Assembly: GCF_014204975.1 (NCBI RefSeq)
Contig: NZ_JACHMM010000001.1
Span: forward strand, 1,612,001 to 1,676,000
Length of the DNA: 64,000 bases
Reading direction: 5' to 3'
Source of the DNA: Jiangella mangrovi
GTDB taxonomy: Bacteria; Actinomycetota; Actinomycetes; Jiangellales; Jiangellaceae
Part shown: positions 56,024 through 64,000 of the stretch, one piece after another
Numbering within the stretch: position 1 is the first letter of the stretch
Layout of the letters: each line of letters opens with the position of its first letter
Notes under the pieces: model-generated
What the model was told of the DNA's origin: nothing
Seen by the model: the letters and a program-made list of their open reading frames with translations, nothing else
Database searches by the model: none
Made by a program: the position numbers and the translations under genes

Positions 56024-56821
56024 GTGCCTGACTTCGACGAAGCGTCGGCCACGCGCCGAGTGTCCCCTGGTCTGCACAGCGTCGACATCGACGGGACCTG
56101 GTCGGTGGGCGAGGTGCCCAACGGCGGCTACCTGCTCGCGCTGATCCTGCGCGCCGCCCTCGGCGAGTCCGCCCACCCGCATCCGGTGAGCACCAACGCG
56201 CACTTCGTGGCCCCGCCCACGGCCGGCCCGGCCGAGGTGAAGGTCGAGGTCGTCCGCACCGGCCGCACCATCGAGACGCTGCGCGCGACGCTGGTCCAGG
56301 ACGACCAGCCGCGGGTCGAGGCCACCATCACCACCAGCACGCTGTCGCGCACCTCACCGGTCGAGTGGGTCGGCCCGCCGCCCGAGCCCGTGGCGCCGGT
56401 CGACGAGTGCATCCGCGCCGTCGTCGACCTTCCCGACGGCACCCACGTCGGCCTGCTCGAGCACGTCGACCTGCGGCTGGACCCGCAGACCCTGGGCTGG
56501 TTCTCCGGCCGCCCGGCCGGCCAGCTCTCCATGCGCGGCCACGTCCGGCTGGCCGACGGCACCCAGCCCGACCCCGTCGTGCTGGCCCTGGCGGTCGACT
56601 CCCTGCCGCCGACGGTCTTCGGCCTCGGCCGGCTGGGCTGGGCGCCCACCGTCCAGCTGACGGTGCTGACCCGCAGCCTGCCGGCGCCGGGCTGGCTGAC
56701 GGTGCACCTGCGCGGCCGGCTGGTCCGCGACGGCTGGTTCGACGAGGAGGCCGAGGTCTACGACGCCGACGGCGCCCTGGTCGCGCAGTCGCGGCAGCTG
56801 GCCCGCATCAGGGTGACCTGA
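56024..56821 (+). CDS. acyl-CoA thioesterase family protein (double hotdog)
   Basis: This 265-residue protein has two hotdog halves. The first contains WSVGEVPNGGYLLALILRA and HPVSTNAHFVAP; the second contains AVDSLPPTVFGLG and WLTVHLRGRLV. This is the TesB-like/4HBT_3 arrangement common in actinobacteria. It probably hydrolyses medium or short acyl-CoAs, with substrate unknown. GTG 56024 has no Shine-Dalgarno, but TAGGGT lies about 10 bases upstream, suggesting leaderless translation. It is divergent from the LPXTG gene and convergent with the GntR gene. Confidence 0.85.
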   Translation: MPDFDEASATRRVSPGLHSVDIDGTWSVGEVPNGGYLLALILRAALGESAHPHPVSTNAHFVAPPTAGPAEVKVEVVRTGRTIETLRATLVQDDQPRVEATITTSTLSRTSPVEWVGPPPEPVAPVDECIRAVVDLPDGTHVGLLEHVDLRLDPQTLGWFSGRPAGQLSMRGHVRLADGTQPDPVVLALAVDSLPPTVFGLGRLGWAPTVQLTVLTRSLPAPGWLTVHLRGRLVRDGWFDEEAEVYDADGALVAQSRQLARIRVT

Positions 56822-56847
56822 CGCCGTCAGCCGTCAGCCGCCGGCCC

Positions 56848-57549
56848 TCAGCCGCCGCCTGCGAGCTTCTGACGCAGCTGCTCGGTCATGCGCGCCTCGC
56901 CGGTGCGCAGGTGCGCCAGCAGCCGCTGCCGGGCCAGCTCGAAGTCGCGTTGGCCCACCGCCTCGGCGATGCCGGTGTGCTCGTCGAGGGTGTCGTCGAC
57001 ACGCAGCGGCACCCCGGACGAGAGGTAGTGCCGGCCGCGGACGATGTGGTTCTCGATGACGGTGTAGAACCCCTGGAGCCGCACGTTCTTGCTGCACGCG
57101 ACCAGGAACGTGTGGAACGAGTGGTCGTGGCCGAAGTAGTCGTCGAACCGGTCGGGCAGGATCGGGTGCTGGTAGCCGTCGAAGAAGGTGGCGATGCGCT
57201 CGATGGCGTCGTCGTCGGGCTCCTCCTCGAGGCGGTCCAGCCCGGCGGGCTCGAGCCGGCGGCGCAGCTCGAACAGCTCGTGCACGTCCTGCTCGGAGAA
57301 CGGGGTGACCACCCAGCCGCCGCGGCCGCGCGGGGTCAGCAGGCCGGCCGCCTCGAGCCGGTGCAGCGCCTCGCGGACCGGGGTGCGGCTCAGGCCGAGC
57401 AGATCGGCGAGCTCGCGGTCCTTGACCGGCGCGCCGGGGGGCAGCTCGGTGCGGACGATGGCCTCGCGGATGGACTCGAAGGCGCGGTCGCCCAGCTGGA
57501 CGGTCTCGATGGGCTGCAGCGACGTCACGGCCGGATCAACCCCCTTCAT
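56848..57549 (-). CDS. GntR-family regulator with FCD domain
   Basis: This 233-residue regulator has a winged helix (LADLLGLSRTPVREALHRLE, about residues 48-67) and an FCD domain (FGHDHSFHTFLVACSKN, TLDEHTGIAEAV). It is the last gene of the minus-strand sugar-acid operon, 68 bases after the RraA-like gene, and probably controls it. ATG 57549 has no strong ribosome site; an internal GTG eight codons on is an alternative. GATACT near 57586 is a possible -10, so it may also have its own promoter. Confidence 0.87.
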   Translation of the reverse strand: MKGVDPAVTSLQPIETVQLGDRAFESIREAIVRTELPPGAPVKDRELADLLGLSRTPVREALHRLEAAGLLTPRGRGGWVVTPFSEQDVHELFELRRRLEPAGLDRLEEEPDDDAIERIATFFDGYQHPILPDRFDDYFGHDHSFHTFLVACSKNVRLQGFYTVIENHIVRGRHYLSSGVPLRVDDTLDEHTGIAEAVGQRDFELARQRLLAHLRTGEARMTEQLRQKLAGGG

Positions 57550-57617
57550 CTGCGACGACGGCCCGTTTGGTCTTCCGAGAACAGTATCGTGTGTTCCGGA
57601 TGTTGATCCATAACGCG

Positions 57618-58292
57618 TCACGGCAGCTCCACCATCCGCAGCGCGGCGTCGATCCAGGCGCGGTCCCAGGTCCCGGCCTCGATCGCCCGCCGCTCCGCCT
57701 CCTCGGCCGACCGCTTCTCCTCGGCCAGCGCGACGATCTCTTCGGCCCGCGCCCGCGGGATGACCGCGATGCCGTCCGCGTCGCCGATGACGAGGTCGCC
57801 GTCGGCCACCGCCACCCCCGCCAGCGCGACCGGGCAGCGCAGTTCCCCGGGGCCGTCCTTGTACGGGCCGAGGTGGCTCACGCCGGTCGCGAACACCGGC
57901 GGCGCCAGCGCGGCGAGGTCGGCCTGGTCGCGCACAGCGCCGTCGACGACGAGGGCGGCCAGCCCGCGGGTCGTGGCGTACTGGCCCATGAGCCCGCCGA
58001 GCACCGCCCGGTCGGTCTGCCCGCCGCCCGCCACCACCAGCACCTCGCCGGGCCGGGCCAGGTCGAGCGCCTTGTGCACGACGAGGTTGTCGCCCGGCCG
58101 GGTGCGCACCGTCAGCGCCGGCCCGGCCACCACCTGGCCGGTCGTGAGCCCGGCGACGGGAAGCAGCCCGGGCGCGCCGGCCCAGCGGCCGAACACGTCG
58201 GAGACCAGTGACGTCGCGAGCTTGGTGAGCCGGTCGACCAGCTCGGTGGGTGGGAGTGGGGTGGCCGGGTGGATCGGGCAGTCGACGGGCAT
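57618..58292 (-). CDS. RraA-like / 4-hydroxy-4-methyl-2-oxoglutarate aldolase family protein
   Basis: This 224-residue protein has the RraA/HMG-aldolase fold signature: GDNLVVHKALDLARPGEVLV and GGLMGQYATTRGLAALVVDG followed by AVRD with the Arg-Asp pair. Enzymatic members cleave 4-hydroxy-2-oxo acids or decarboxylate oxaloacetate. In an operon with a sugar-acid dehydratase, retro-aldol cleavage of a keto-deoxy acid is plausible. A C-terminal Glu/Arg-rich helix follows the barrel. GGAG stands 5 bases before ATG 58292. It starts 2 bases after the Ldh2-type gene stop. Confidence 0.83.
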   Translation of the reverse strand: MPVDCPIHPATPLPPTELVDRLTKLATSLVSDVFGRWAGAPGLLPVAGLTTGQVVAGPALTVRTRPGDNLVVHKALDLARPGEVLVVAGGGQTDRAVLGGLMGQYATTRGLAALVVDGAVRDQADLAALAPPVFATGVSHLGPYKDGPGELRCPVALAGVAVADGDLVIGDADGIAVIPRARAEEIVALAEEKRSAEEAERRAIEAGTWDRAWIDAALRMVELP

Positions 58293-58294
58293 GG

Positions 58295-59365
58295 TCACTC
58301 CACTTCCGTGAGGGCGGGCAGGCGGTCCGGCAGTCCGAAGTCGGCGGCGACGGCGTCCAGCTCGGCACGGGCGGCGGCGGACAGCCGCACCCCGTCGCGC
58401 TCGGCGGCGGCCAGTGCGGCGTCCTCGACCTCGCCCGGCAGCAGGACGCGCTCGACACCGTCGGCCGGCGGGAGGTCGTGCACTTCGCGGGCGAACCCCT
58501 CGACGTGCGCGGCGAACGCGGCCCGTCCCCGCCAGCGGTCCGGGTCGAGGGCGAGGAACAGGTGGCTGACCCCTTGCGGGCGATCCGGATGCAGGTACAT
58601 GTCGCCCAGGGAGTGGCCGGTCACCCCGGCCACCAGCCCGCCGCACAGCAGCTCGATCATCATCGCCAGGCCCGACCCCTTCGGCCCGGCGAACGGCAGC
58701 ATCGCGCCGGCCAGCGCGGCGGTGGCCTCCGTGGTCGGGCGGCCCTCGGTGTCGACGGCCCAGCCCGGCGGGATCGCCCGGCCCTGCTGCTCGGCGACGA
58801 TCACCTTGCCGCGGGCGGTGGCGCTGGTCGCGATGTCGAGCACCAGCGGCGGGCCGTCGTCGCGCGGGACGGCGATGCTCAGCGGGTTGGTGCCGACGGC
58901 GCGGCCGCGGCCGCCGTGGTAGGTCATGGTCGGGGGTGCGTTCGAGAGGGCGACGACGGCGTACCCCTCGGCCGCCGCGCGCCGGGTCAGGAAGGCGAGC
59001 GTGCCGCAGTGGTTCGAGTCGCGCACGCCCGCCACCCCGACGCCGTGCTCGCCGGCCAGGGCGACCGCCGCCTCCAGCCCCGTCAGCGCACCGAGCTGCC
59101 CGACGGCGTTGCGGGCGTCGACCCGGGCGGCGGCGCCGTCGCGCTCGACCACCGGGACCGCCAGCGGGTCCACGGCGCCGGAGCGCAGCCGCGACGCGTA
59201 GACCCGCAGCCGGACCACGCCGTGCGAGCCGACGCCGCGCGCCTCGGCATCGACGAGCGAGCCGGCCACCAGGTCCGCCGTCGCCGCCGGCAGCCCGGTC
59301 GCGCCCAGCACGGCGGCACAGTGCGCCCGCAGGACGTCGAGCGGGATCGGGTCGGCCTCCGTCAT
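58295..59365 (-). CDS. Ldh2/malate dehydrogenase-family NAD(P) oxidoreductase
   Basis: This 356-residue enzyme belongs to the Ldh_2 family, which is unrelated to Rossmann dehydrogenases. Motifs are [12 protein letters not shown] near residue 42, [15 protein letters not shown] with the catalytic His near 117, [10 protein letters not shown] and GHSLGD. Relatives reduce malate, sulfolactate, ureidoglycolate or 2,3-diketogulonate. In this operon, interconversion of a 2-keto and 2-hydroxy sugar acid is likely. It overlaps the dehydratase gene by 4 bases (ATGA). Confidence 0.86.
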   Translation of the reverse strand: MTEADPIPLDVLRAHCAAVLGATGLPAATADLVAGSLVDAEARGVGSHGVVRLRVYASRLRSGAVDPLAVPVVERDGAAARVDARNAVGQLGALTGLEAAVALAGEHGVGVAGVRDSNHCGTLAFLTRRAAAEGYAVVALSNAPPTMTYHGGRGRAVGTNPLSIAVPRDDGPPLVLDIATSATARGKVIVAEQQGRAIPPGWAVDTEGRPTTEATAALAGAMLPFAGPKGSGLAMMIELLCGGLVAGVTGHSLGDMYLHPDRPQGVSHLFLALDPDRWRGRAAFAAHVEGFAREVHDLPPADGVERVLLPGEVEDAALAAAERDGVRLSAAARAELDAVAADFGLPDRLPALTEVE

Positions 59366-60576
59366 GCGGGGTCGGCCCACCGCTCGTTCGGGATCAGCGG
59401 GTACCAGTCGGGCCGGGCCGGGTCGCGGTCGTAGGTGTAGTTGCCGACCTTCTGGAACAGCTCGGCGTACTTCGCCATCTTGTCCGGGTCGAGCTCGATG
59501 CCGAGCCCGGGCCCGTCGGGGACGGCGATGGTGCCGTTCTCGTAGGTCATCTTGCCGCCGACGATGACGTCGTCGGCCAGGTGGTGGTAGTGGGTGTCGA
59601 CGGCGAACGGCAGCGCCGGCAGCACCGCGCCGAGGTGCAGCATGGTCGCGAGGCCGATGCCCAGCTCGCCCGACGAGTGCATCGCCACGCTGAGCTGGAA
59701 CGTCTCGCACACCCCGGCCGCCTTGACGCACGGCCGGATGCCGCCCCAGAACGTGGTGTCGAGCAGGATGACGTCGACCGCCGGCTGCAGCACGTTGGCC
59801 GCCAGCTGCTCGAAGTTCACGACGACGGTGTTCGTGGCGGTCGGGATGTTGATGGCCTCGCGGACCCGGCGCATGCCGTTGAGGCCCCAGGTCGGGTCCT
59901 CGAAGTAGTCGTTGCGCAGGTGCTCGATGCCGCGGGCGAACCGGATCGACTCCTCGACGCTGAGCACCGAGTTCGGGTCGTAGCGCAGCCCGTCCTCCGG
60001 CGCGGCCTCGGCCACCGCCTCGTAGGCGTCGCGCTCGTAGTCGGGGTGGAAGACCCCGCCCTTGAGCTTGTGGGTGCGGAAGCCGAAGCGCTCCTTGAGG
60101 TCCAGCGTGTGCGCCGCCAGCTGCTCGGCGGTGCGGACCTCGCCGGAGCCGTCCTCGTTCGGGTAGCGGAAGAACAGGTACGACCCGAACTCCACCCGGT
60201 CGCGCAGCCTGCCCCCGAGCAGCTGCGAGGCGGGCAGGCCGAGCGCCTTGCCCATGAGGTCGATGCAGGCGAACTCCAGAGCCGCGTGCAGGTGGGTGCG
60301 GTTGCCGTACAGCGCGGCGGTCGGGTTGAGCAGCTTGAACCGCATCGCCTCGAGGTCGAACGGGTCGTGGCCCTGCAGGTACGGCAGCAGCCCGCGGAAC
60401 GCGTCCTCGGTCGCCTTGCCGGCGCCGCGCATCTCGCCCAGCCCCGTCAGGCCCTCGTCGGTGTCGACCTCGACGATGGTGCGCACGAACCGGCCCCAGT
60501 GCCCGCCGTTGGCGTGCCGCAGCGGCGCCTCGAGCGGGATCGCCACCGTCGTCGCGCGAATGTCCGTGATCTTCAT
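59362..60576 (-). CDS. glucarate-dehydratase-like enolase-superfamily enzyme
   Basis: This 404-residue enolase-superfamily enzyme carries the glucarate dehydratase group pattern: HKLKGG (Lys-x-Lys), [17 protein letters not shown] and [10 protein letters not shown] with the His-containing loop. It should dehydrate an aldarate or related sugar acid to a 2-keto-3-deoxy acid. ATG 60576 is preceded by GAGGAG. It lies between the aldo-keto reductase and the Ldh2-type gene, downstream of the ABC importer. Identity with true glucarate dehydratase cannot be asserted from motifs alone. Confidence 0.86.
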   Translation of the reverse strand: MKITDIRATTVAIPLEAPLRHANGGHWGRFVRTIVEVDTDEGLTGLGEMRGAGKATEDAFRGLLPYLQGHDPFDLEAMRFKLLNPTAALYGNRTHLHAALEFACIDLMGKALGLPASQLLGGRLRDRVEFGSYLFFRYPNEDGSGEVRTAEQLAAHTLDLKERFGFRTHKLKGGVFHPDYERDAYEAVAEAAPEDGLRYDPNSVLSVEESIRFARGIEHLRNDYFEDPTWGLNGMRRVREAINIPTATNTVVVNFEQLAANVLQPAVDVILLDTTFWGGIRPCVKAAGVCETFQLSVAMHSSGELGIGLATMLHLGAVLPALPFAVDTHYHHLADDVIVGGKMTYENGTIAVPDGPGLGIELDPDKMAKYAELFQKVGNYTYDRDPARPDWYPLIPNERWADPA

Positions 60577-60586
60577 CGGTGTCTCC

Positions 60587-61534
60587 TCACCGGTTGTAGA
60601 GCGGCGCGGCGCCACCCACGTCCGCCCAGACCTCGTCGCACGCCGCCGCCGTGGCGTCGTCCAGGGGTCCGCCGTCGATCGCCCGCAGGTTCGCCTCGAG
60701 CTGCTGGAGCCGGGACGCCCCGAGCAGCACCGCGCTGGTCAGCGGCCGGTGCGCCACCCAGCGCAGCGCCAGCTCGACCAGCGTGATGCCGGCGGCGTCG
60801 GCGACCCCGGCCAGCCGGTCGACGGCGTCGAACAGCGGGCCGTTCCAGTACCGGTCGCGGTAGACCTCGCGGCTGAACCGGGTGCCCGGCTCCGGGGCCC
60901 GGTCGATGCGGTGCTTGCCGGTGAGCAGGCCGCCGGCCAGCGGGTTGTAGACGATGTTCGTGAGCCCGAAGTGCTCCGCGCAGGCGGCGTACTCGGCCTC
61001 GATGCGCCGGCCGACGAGGTTGTACATCGGCTGCGAGACCAGCGGCTCGGGCCAGCCGTTCGCCCGGGCGAGCAGCAGCGCCTCGGTGATCTGCCAGGCG
61101 GCGAAGTTGGACTGGCCGACGTGGCGGATCTTGCCGGCGGCCACGAGGCCGTCCAGCGTCTCGAGGGTCTCCTCGATGGGCGTGTGGTAGTCGGGCCGGT
61201 GCAGGTAGTAGACGTCGATGTGGTCGGTGCCGAGGCGGCGCAGGCTGGCCTCGACGGCCTTCGTCAGCGCCGCCCGGCCCAGTCCCTTGAGCGACTCGTC
61301 GGTCTGCTCGACGTGGCTGCCGACCTTCGTGGCCAGCAGGACCTCGTCGCGGAACGGCTTCACCGCGCGGCCGAGGATCTCCTCGGACGCACCGCCCTGG
61401 TAGTTGTTCGAGGTGTCGAACATCGTCACCCCGGCCTCGCGGGCGGCCCGCACCATCTCGGTGGCGCCGGCCTCGTCGACCTGGGCGCCGAACGTCATGG
61501 TGCCCAGGACCACGCGCCCGATGGTCAGCGGCAT
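60587..61534 (-). CDS. aldo/keto reductase
   Basis: This 315-residue NADPH-dependent reductase is of the AKR TIM-barrel type. The catalytic tetrad is visible as Asp and Tyr in DTSNNYQGG, Lys in LLATKVG and His in YYLHRPD. It may oxidise or reduce the imported sugar at C1 before dehydration. GAGGAG stands 6 bases before ATG 61534, and the gene lies 29 bases after the MalG-type permease gene in the same operon. Confidence 0.87.
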   Translation of the reverse strand: MPLTIGRVVLGTMTFGAQVDEAGATEMVRAAREAGVTMFDTSNNYQGGASEEILGRAVKPFRDEVLLATKVGSHVEQTDESLKGLGRAALTKAVEASLRRLGTDHIDVYYLHRPDYHTPIEETLETLDGLVAAGKIRHVGQSNFAAWQITEALLLARANGWPEPLVSQPMYNLVGRRIEAEYAACAEHFGLTNIVYNPLAGGLLTGKHRIDRAPEPGTRFSREVYRDRYWNGPLFDAVDRLAGVADAAGITLVELALRWVAHRPLTSAVLLGASRLQQLEANLRAIDGGPLDDATAAACDEVWADVGGAAPLYNR

Positions 61535-61563
61535 GAGCTGCTCCTCTTGGGGGTGGGTGGCGG

Positions 61564-62421
61564 TCATTTCAGCCCCGTGGTCGCGACCCCGCGGACGAGG
61601 TACTTCTGCGCGGCGAGGAAGAACCCGAAGATCGGGCCGAGCGAGAGGATCGACATCGCGAACAGCGGCCCCCACGACGACTCGCCCTCGGCATCCATGA
61701 ACGCGCGCAGCGCCAGCGGGACGGTGTAGTTGTCCGGCGTCGACAGGTAGATCAGCGGCGACAGGAAGTCGTTCCACGTCCAGATGAACGTGAAGATCGC
61801 CGTGGTGGCCAGCGCCGGCATGGTCAGCGGCAGGATCACCCGCCAGTAGATGCCCCACCAGCCGCAGCCGTCGATCTTCGCGGCGTCGTCGAGCTCACGC
61901 GGCAGCGTCCGGATGAACTGCACCATGAGGAAGATGAAGAACGCGTCCGTGGCCAGGAACTTCGGCACGATCAGCGGCAGGAACGTGTCGATCCAGTTCA
62001 GCTCCGAGAACAGGACGTACTGCGGGATCAGCACCACGTGCTGCGGCAGCATGATCGTCGCGAGCATGATCGCGAACCAGAACCGCCGGAACCGGAAGTT
62101 CAGCCGCGCGAACGCGTACGCCGCGAGCGAGCAGGCCACCAGGTTCCCGACGATCGACCCGATCGCCACGATGAACGAGTTGAGGAAGAACGTCGAGAAC
62201 GGGATCCGCAGCGCGTTCCAGCCGTCGGTGTAGTTCGCCAGCGTGAAGGCGCTCGGCCACAGCCCCGAGTCGCTGAAGATCAGCTCCGTCGGCTTGAACG
62301 AGCTCGACAGCATCCAGATCAGCGGGTAGAGCAGCAGCAGCCCGAACGCCACCAGCGCCACGTGCTTGAGCAGCCGCCTCGCCCGCGACGGGCGTCCCGT
62401 CAGCGTCGTCGCCGCGCTCAT
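61564..62421 (-). CDS. sugar ABC transporter permease (MalG type)
   Basis: This 285-residue permease has about six membrane helices and the EAA loop DAAKIDGCGWWGIYWRVILP (about residues 180-199). It overlaps its MalF-type partner by 4 bases (ATGA). It belongs to the operon that continues with an aldo-keto reductase and sugar-acid enzymes. No ATPase gene is linked. Confidence 0.9.
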   Translation of the reverse strand: MSAATTLTGRPSRARRLLKHVALVAFGLLLLYPLIWMLSSSFKPTELIFSDSGLWPSAFTLANYTDGWNALRIPFSTFFLNSFIVAIGSIVGNLVACSLAAYAFARLNFRFRRFWFAIMLATIMLPQHVVLIPQYVLFSELNWIDTFLPLIVPKFLATDAFFIFLMVQFIRTLPRELDDAAKIDGCGWWGIYWRVILPLTMPALATTAIFTFIWTWNDFLSPLIYLSTPDNYTVPLALRAFMDAEGESSWGPLFAMSILSLGPIFGFFLAAQKYLVRGVATTGLK

Positions 62422-63374
62422 CGCTCGTCTCCGTAGAACACCCAGTACTTCGAGGCGGCGAAGTTCAGCGCCGTGAACAGGGCGATGACCACGAACAGCA
62501 CCCAGGCCATGGCCGACGCGTAGCCCATGCGGAAGCTGGCGAAGCCCTCCTGGTACAGGTACAGCGTGTAGAAGAGCGTGGAGTCGACCGGCCCGCCCGT
62601 GCCGTCGCTGACCACGAACGCCGGCGTGAACGCCTGGAACGCGCCGATCATCTGCAGGATCAGGTTGAAGAAGATGACCGGCGTCAGCAGCGGCACGGTG
62701 ATCGAGAAGAACCGCCGCACCCGGCCGGCGCCGTCGACCGAGGCCGCCTCGTAGTACATGTCCGGGATCTGCCGCAGCCCGGCCAGGAAGATCACCATGG
62801 GCGCGCCGAACGTCCACACGCTCAGCGCGACCAGCGTGTACACGGCGGTCGCGGGCTCGGAGATCCAGCTCCGGCCCTCGATGCCGAAGACGCCGAGGAA
62901 CCCGTTCACCAGGCCGTCGCCGCTGAACACCCGCCGCCACAGGATCGCGATGGCCACCGACGAGCCGAGCAGCGACGGCAGGTAGTACACCGATCGGTAG
63001 AACGAGAGCCCGCGCAGCCCCTTGTCCAGCACCATGGCCAGGAACAGCGCGAACGCCAGCTGCAGCGGCACCGAAACCACGACGTAGATCAGCGTGACCT
63101 TGACCGACGCGATGAAGCGCGGGTCGTCGGTGAACATCCGGACGTAGTTGTCCAGCCCGATCCACGTCGGCGACGTCAGCGGGTTGTACTCGGTGAAGGA
63201 CAGGTACAGCGAGGCGATCATCGGGCCGATGACGATGACGAACAGCCCGACCAGCCAGGGCGACAGGAACAGGTACCCCGCCACGTTCTCGCTGATCCGG
63301 AACCGGCGCCCGCCGGCGCGGCGGGGCCGCTCCGGCGGGCTCTCGACCCGGCCTCGTGTCGCGACGGCGGACAT
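62418..63374 (-). CDS. sugar ABC transporter permease (MalF type)
   Basis: This 318-residue permease has a basic, disordered N-terminus of about 28 residues, then FLSPWLVGLFVIVIGPMIAS as the first membrane helix and about five more. The EAA loop is EAASVDGAGRVRRFFSITVP (about 220-239). Its ATG overlaps the stop codon of the binding-protein gene (TGATG), so the importer genes are translationally coupled. Confidence 0.9.
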   Translation of the reverse strand: MSAVATRGRVESPPERPRRAGGRRFRISENVAGYLFLSPWLVGLFVIVIGPMIASLYLSFTEYNPLTSPTWIGLDNYVRMFTDDPRFIASVKVTLIYVVVSVPLQLAFALFLAMVLDKGLRGLSFYRSVYYLPSLLGSSVAIAILWRRVFSGDGLVNGFLGVFGIEGRSWISEPATAVYTLVALSVWTFGAPMVIFLAGLRQIPDMYYEAASVDGAGRVRRFFSITVPLLTPVIFFNLILQMIGAFQAFTPAFVVSDGTGGPVDSTLFYTLYLYQEGFASFRMGYASAMAWVLFVVIALFTALNFAASKYWVFYGDER

Positions 63375-64000
63375 CAGCCGAGGAGTCCCGGCGCTTCGCT
63401 CATGAACTGGTCGACGGCCTCGTCCAGGCTCATGCGGCCGAACGCGTACTCGTAGTACACCCGCTGGTAGAGGTCGTTGAAGTCGCCGAACCCGGTCGGC
63501 AGCACCGGCGTCACCTGGGCGTCGAAGGACTGCACGGTCTCGAGGTGCTCGAACGAGCGCTGCTCGGTCTCGTCGACGGTCCCCAGGACCTCCTCGCGGA
63601 TGGCCGGGGACGCCGGCACGCCGCGGGTGGTCTGCAGCAGCGCGCCCGCCTCGGAGTCGTTGACCAGGAAGTCGATGAGCTTCGCCGCCGTCTCGGCGTT
63701 GGCGCTGGTCCGCGTGATGCTCCAGGCCATGCCGGCCCGCCAGACCTGACCAGGCTCGCCGTCGTCGCCGAACGGGTAGGTCGCCATGCCGACCTCGCCC
63801 TGGCTCAGGCCGACGAAGTTCGTGTACTGGCTCGACGTGGTGAAGTCCATGGCCGCGTAGCCCTGGACGACGCCGGAGTTCTCGGGGTTGGCGCCCTGCG
63901 CGGTCTGCAGGTCGGCCGGCACCGCGGCGCCGTCCTCGCGCAGATCGCCCCAGAACTGCCACAGGTCCTTGACGTCCTGCGCCTCGAAGCCGAGCTCGTT
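63374..64000 (-). CDS. sugar ABC transporter substrate-binding protein (C-terminal part)
   Basis: Only the last ~208 residues lie in the window; the N-terminus and any lipobox are beyond the right edge. The visible part is the C-terminal lobe of a family-1 solute-binding protein: MAWSITRTSANAETAAKLIDF and LLQTTRGVPASPAIREEV are typical. It provides substrate to the two permeases downstream. The promoter and operator of this operon are outside the window. Confidence 0.85.
   Translation of the reverse strand, partial: NELGFEAQDVKDLWQFWGDLREDGAAVPADLQTAQGANPENSGVVQGYAAMDFTTSSQYTNFVGLSQGEVGMATYPFGDDGEPGQVWRAGMAWSITRTSANAETAAKLIDFLVNDSEAGALLQTTRGVPASPAIREEVLGTVDETEQRSFEHLETVQSFDAQVTPVLPTGFGDFNDLYQRVYYEYAFGRMSLDEAVDQFMSEAPGLLG

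Overview
The window is high-GC DNA from an actinobacterium. Evidence: GC-saturated third codon positions, many GTG and TTG starts, lipobox lipoproteins, an LPXTG sorting signal, a FadE5-type acyl-CoA dehydrogenase, and sugar ABC importers that lack their own ATPase gene. A large free-living soil-type genome (for example Jiangella-like) would fit, but the genus is inference. I see no rRNA, tRNA, CRISPR array, transposase or phage gene. Nearly all the sequence is coding, in tightly overlapping operons.

Layout. 0.2-3.5 kb: two META-domain lipoproteins and a divergent FadE5-like acyl-CoA dehydrogenase. 3.7-19.5 kb: a large sugar-acid catabolic locus with an ABC importer, three enolase-superfamily dehydratases, a Gfo/Idh/MocA oxidoreductase, a VOC protein, an amidohydrolase, a 2-hydroxyacid dehydrogenase, an SDR, an aldehyde dehydrogenase, an ABM-fold protein, a FAH-family enzyme, an MBL-fold protein and a GntR/FCD regulator. 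Palindromes with the core TATCGATA stand at all three of its promoters. 19.6-29.2 kb: a glyoxylate/glycolate module (malate synthase, malic enzyme, IclR regulator, glycolate oxidase GlcDEF) sharing the motif TTCCGNATWGCGGAA, interrupted by an AbiE toxin-antitoxin pair. 29.4-37.5 kb: a second GntR regulator, a DEAD-box helicase, a PPOX-family protein, a TetR-YdbS-YdbT operon, a thioredoxin/NHL-repeat protein and a 55-codon membrane peptide behind a structured leader.

37.6-45.8 kb: a frameshifted glycerophosphodiesterase/CBM gene, an S9 peptidase and a LacI-controlled sugar ABC operon. 45.9-50.8 kb: phenylacetate genes, with paaN divergent from an unusual PaaH-PaaI fusion and a thiolase. 50.8-54.3 kb: a branched-chain 2-oxoacid dehydrogenase operon (E1 alpha, E1 beta, E2). 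54.7-55.9 kb: an LPXTG-anchored protein with the Cys and Gln of an internal thioester domain. 56-64 kb: a thioesterase, then a third sugar/sugar-acid operon (ABC importer, aldo-keto reductase, glucarate-dehydratase-like enzyme, Ldh2-type dehydrogenase, RraA-like protein, GntR regulator) running off the right edge.

How it works together. The region takes up carbohydrates by three importers, each probably energised by a shared ATPase encoded elsewhere, and oxidises sugars or sugar acids through non-phosphorylating dehydratase routes. C2 units from glycolate enter malate and pyruvate. Aromatic and branched-chain carbon enters acyl-CoA metabolism. The strongest new observations are the two local regulons that can be read directly from their operators, the PaaH-PaaI fusion, the thioester surface protein, and the structured leader of the small membrane peptide.
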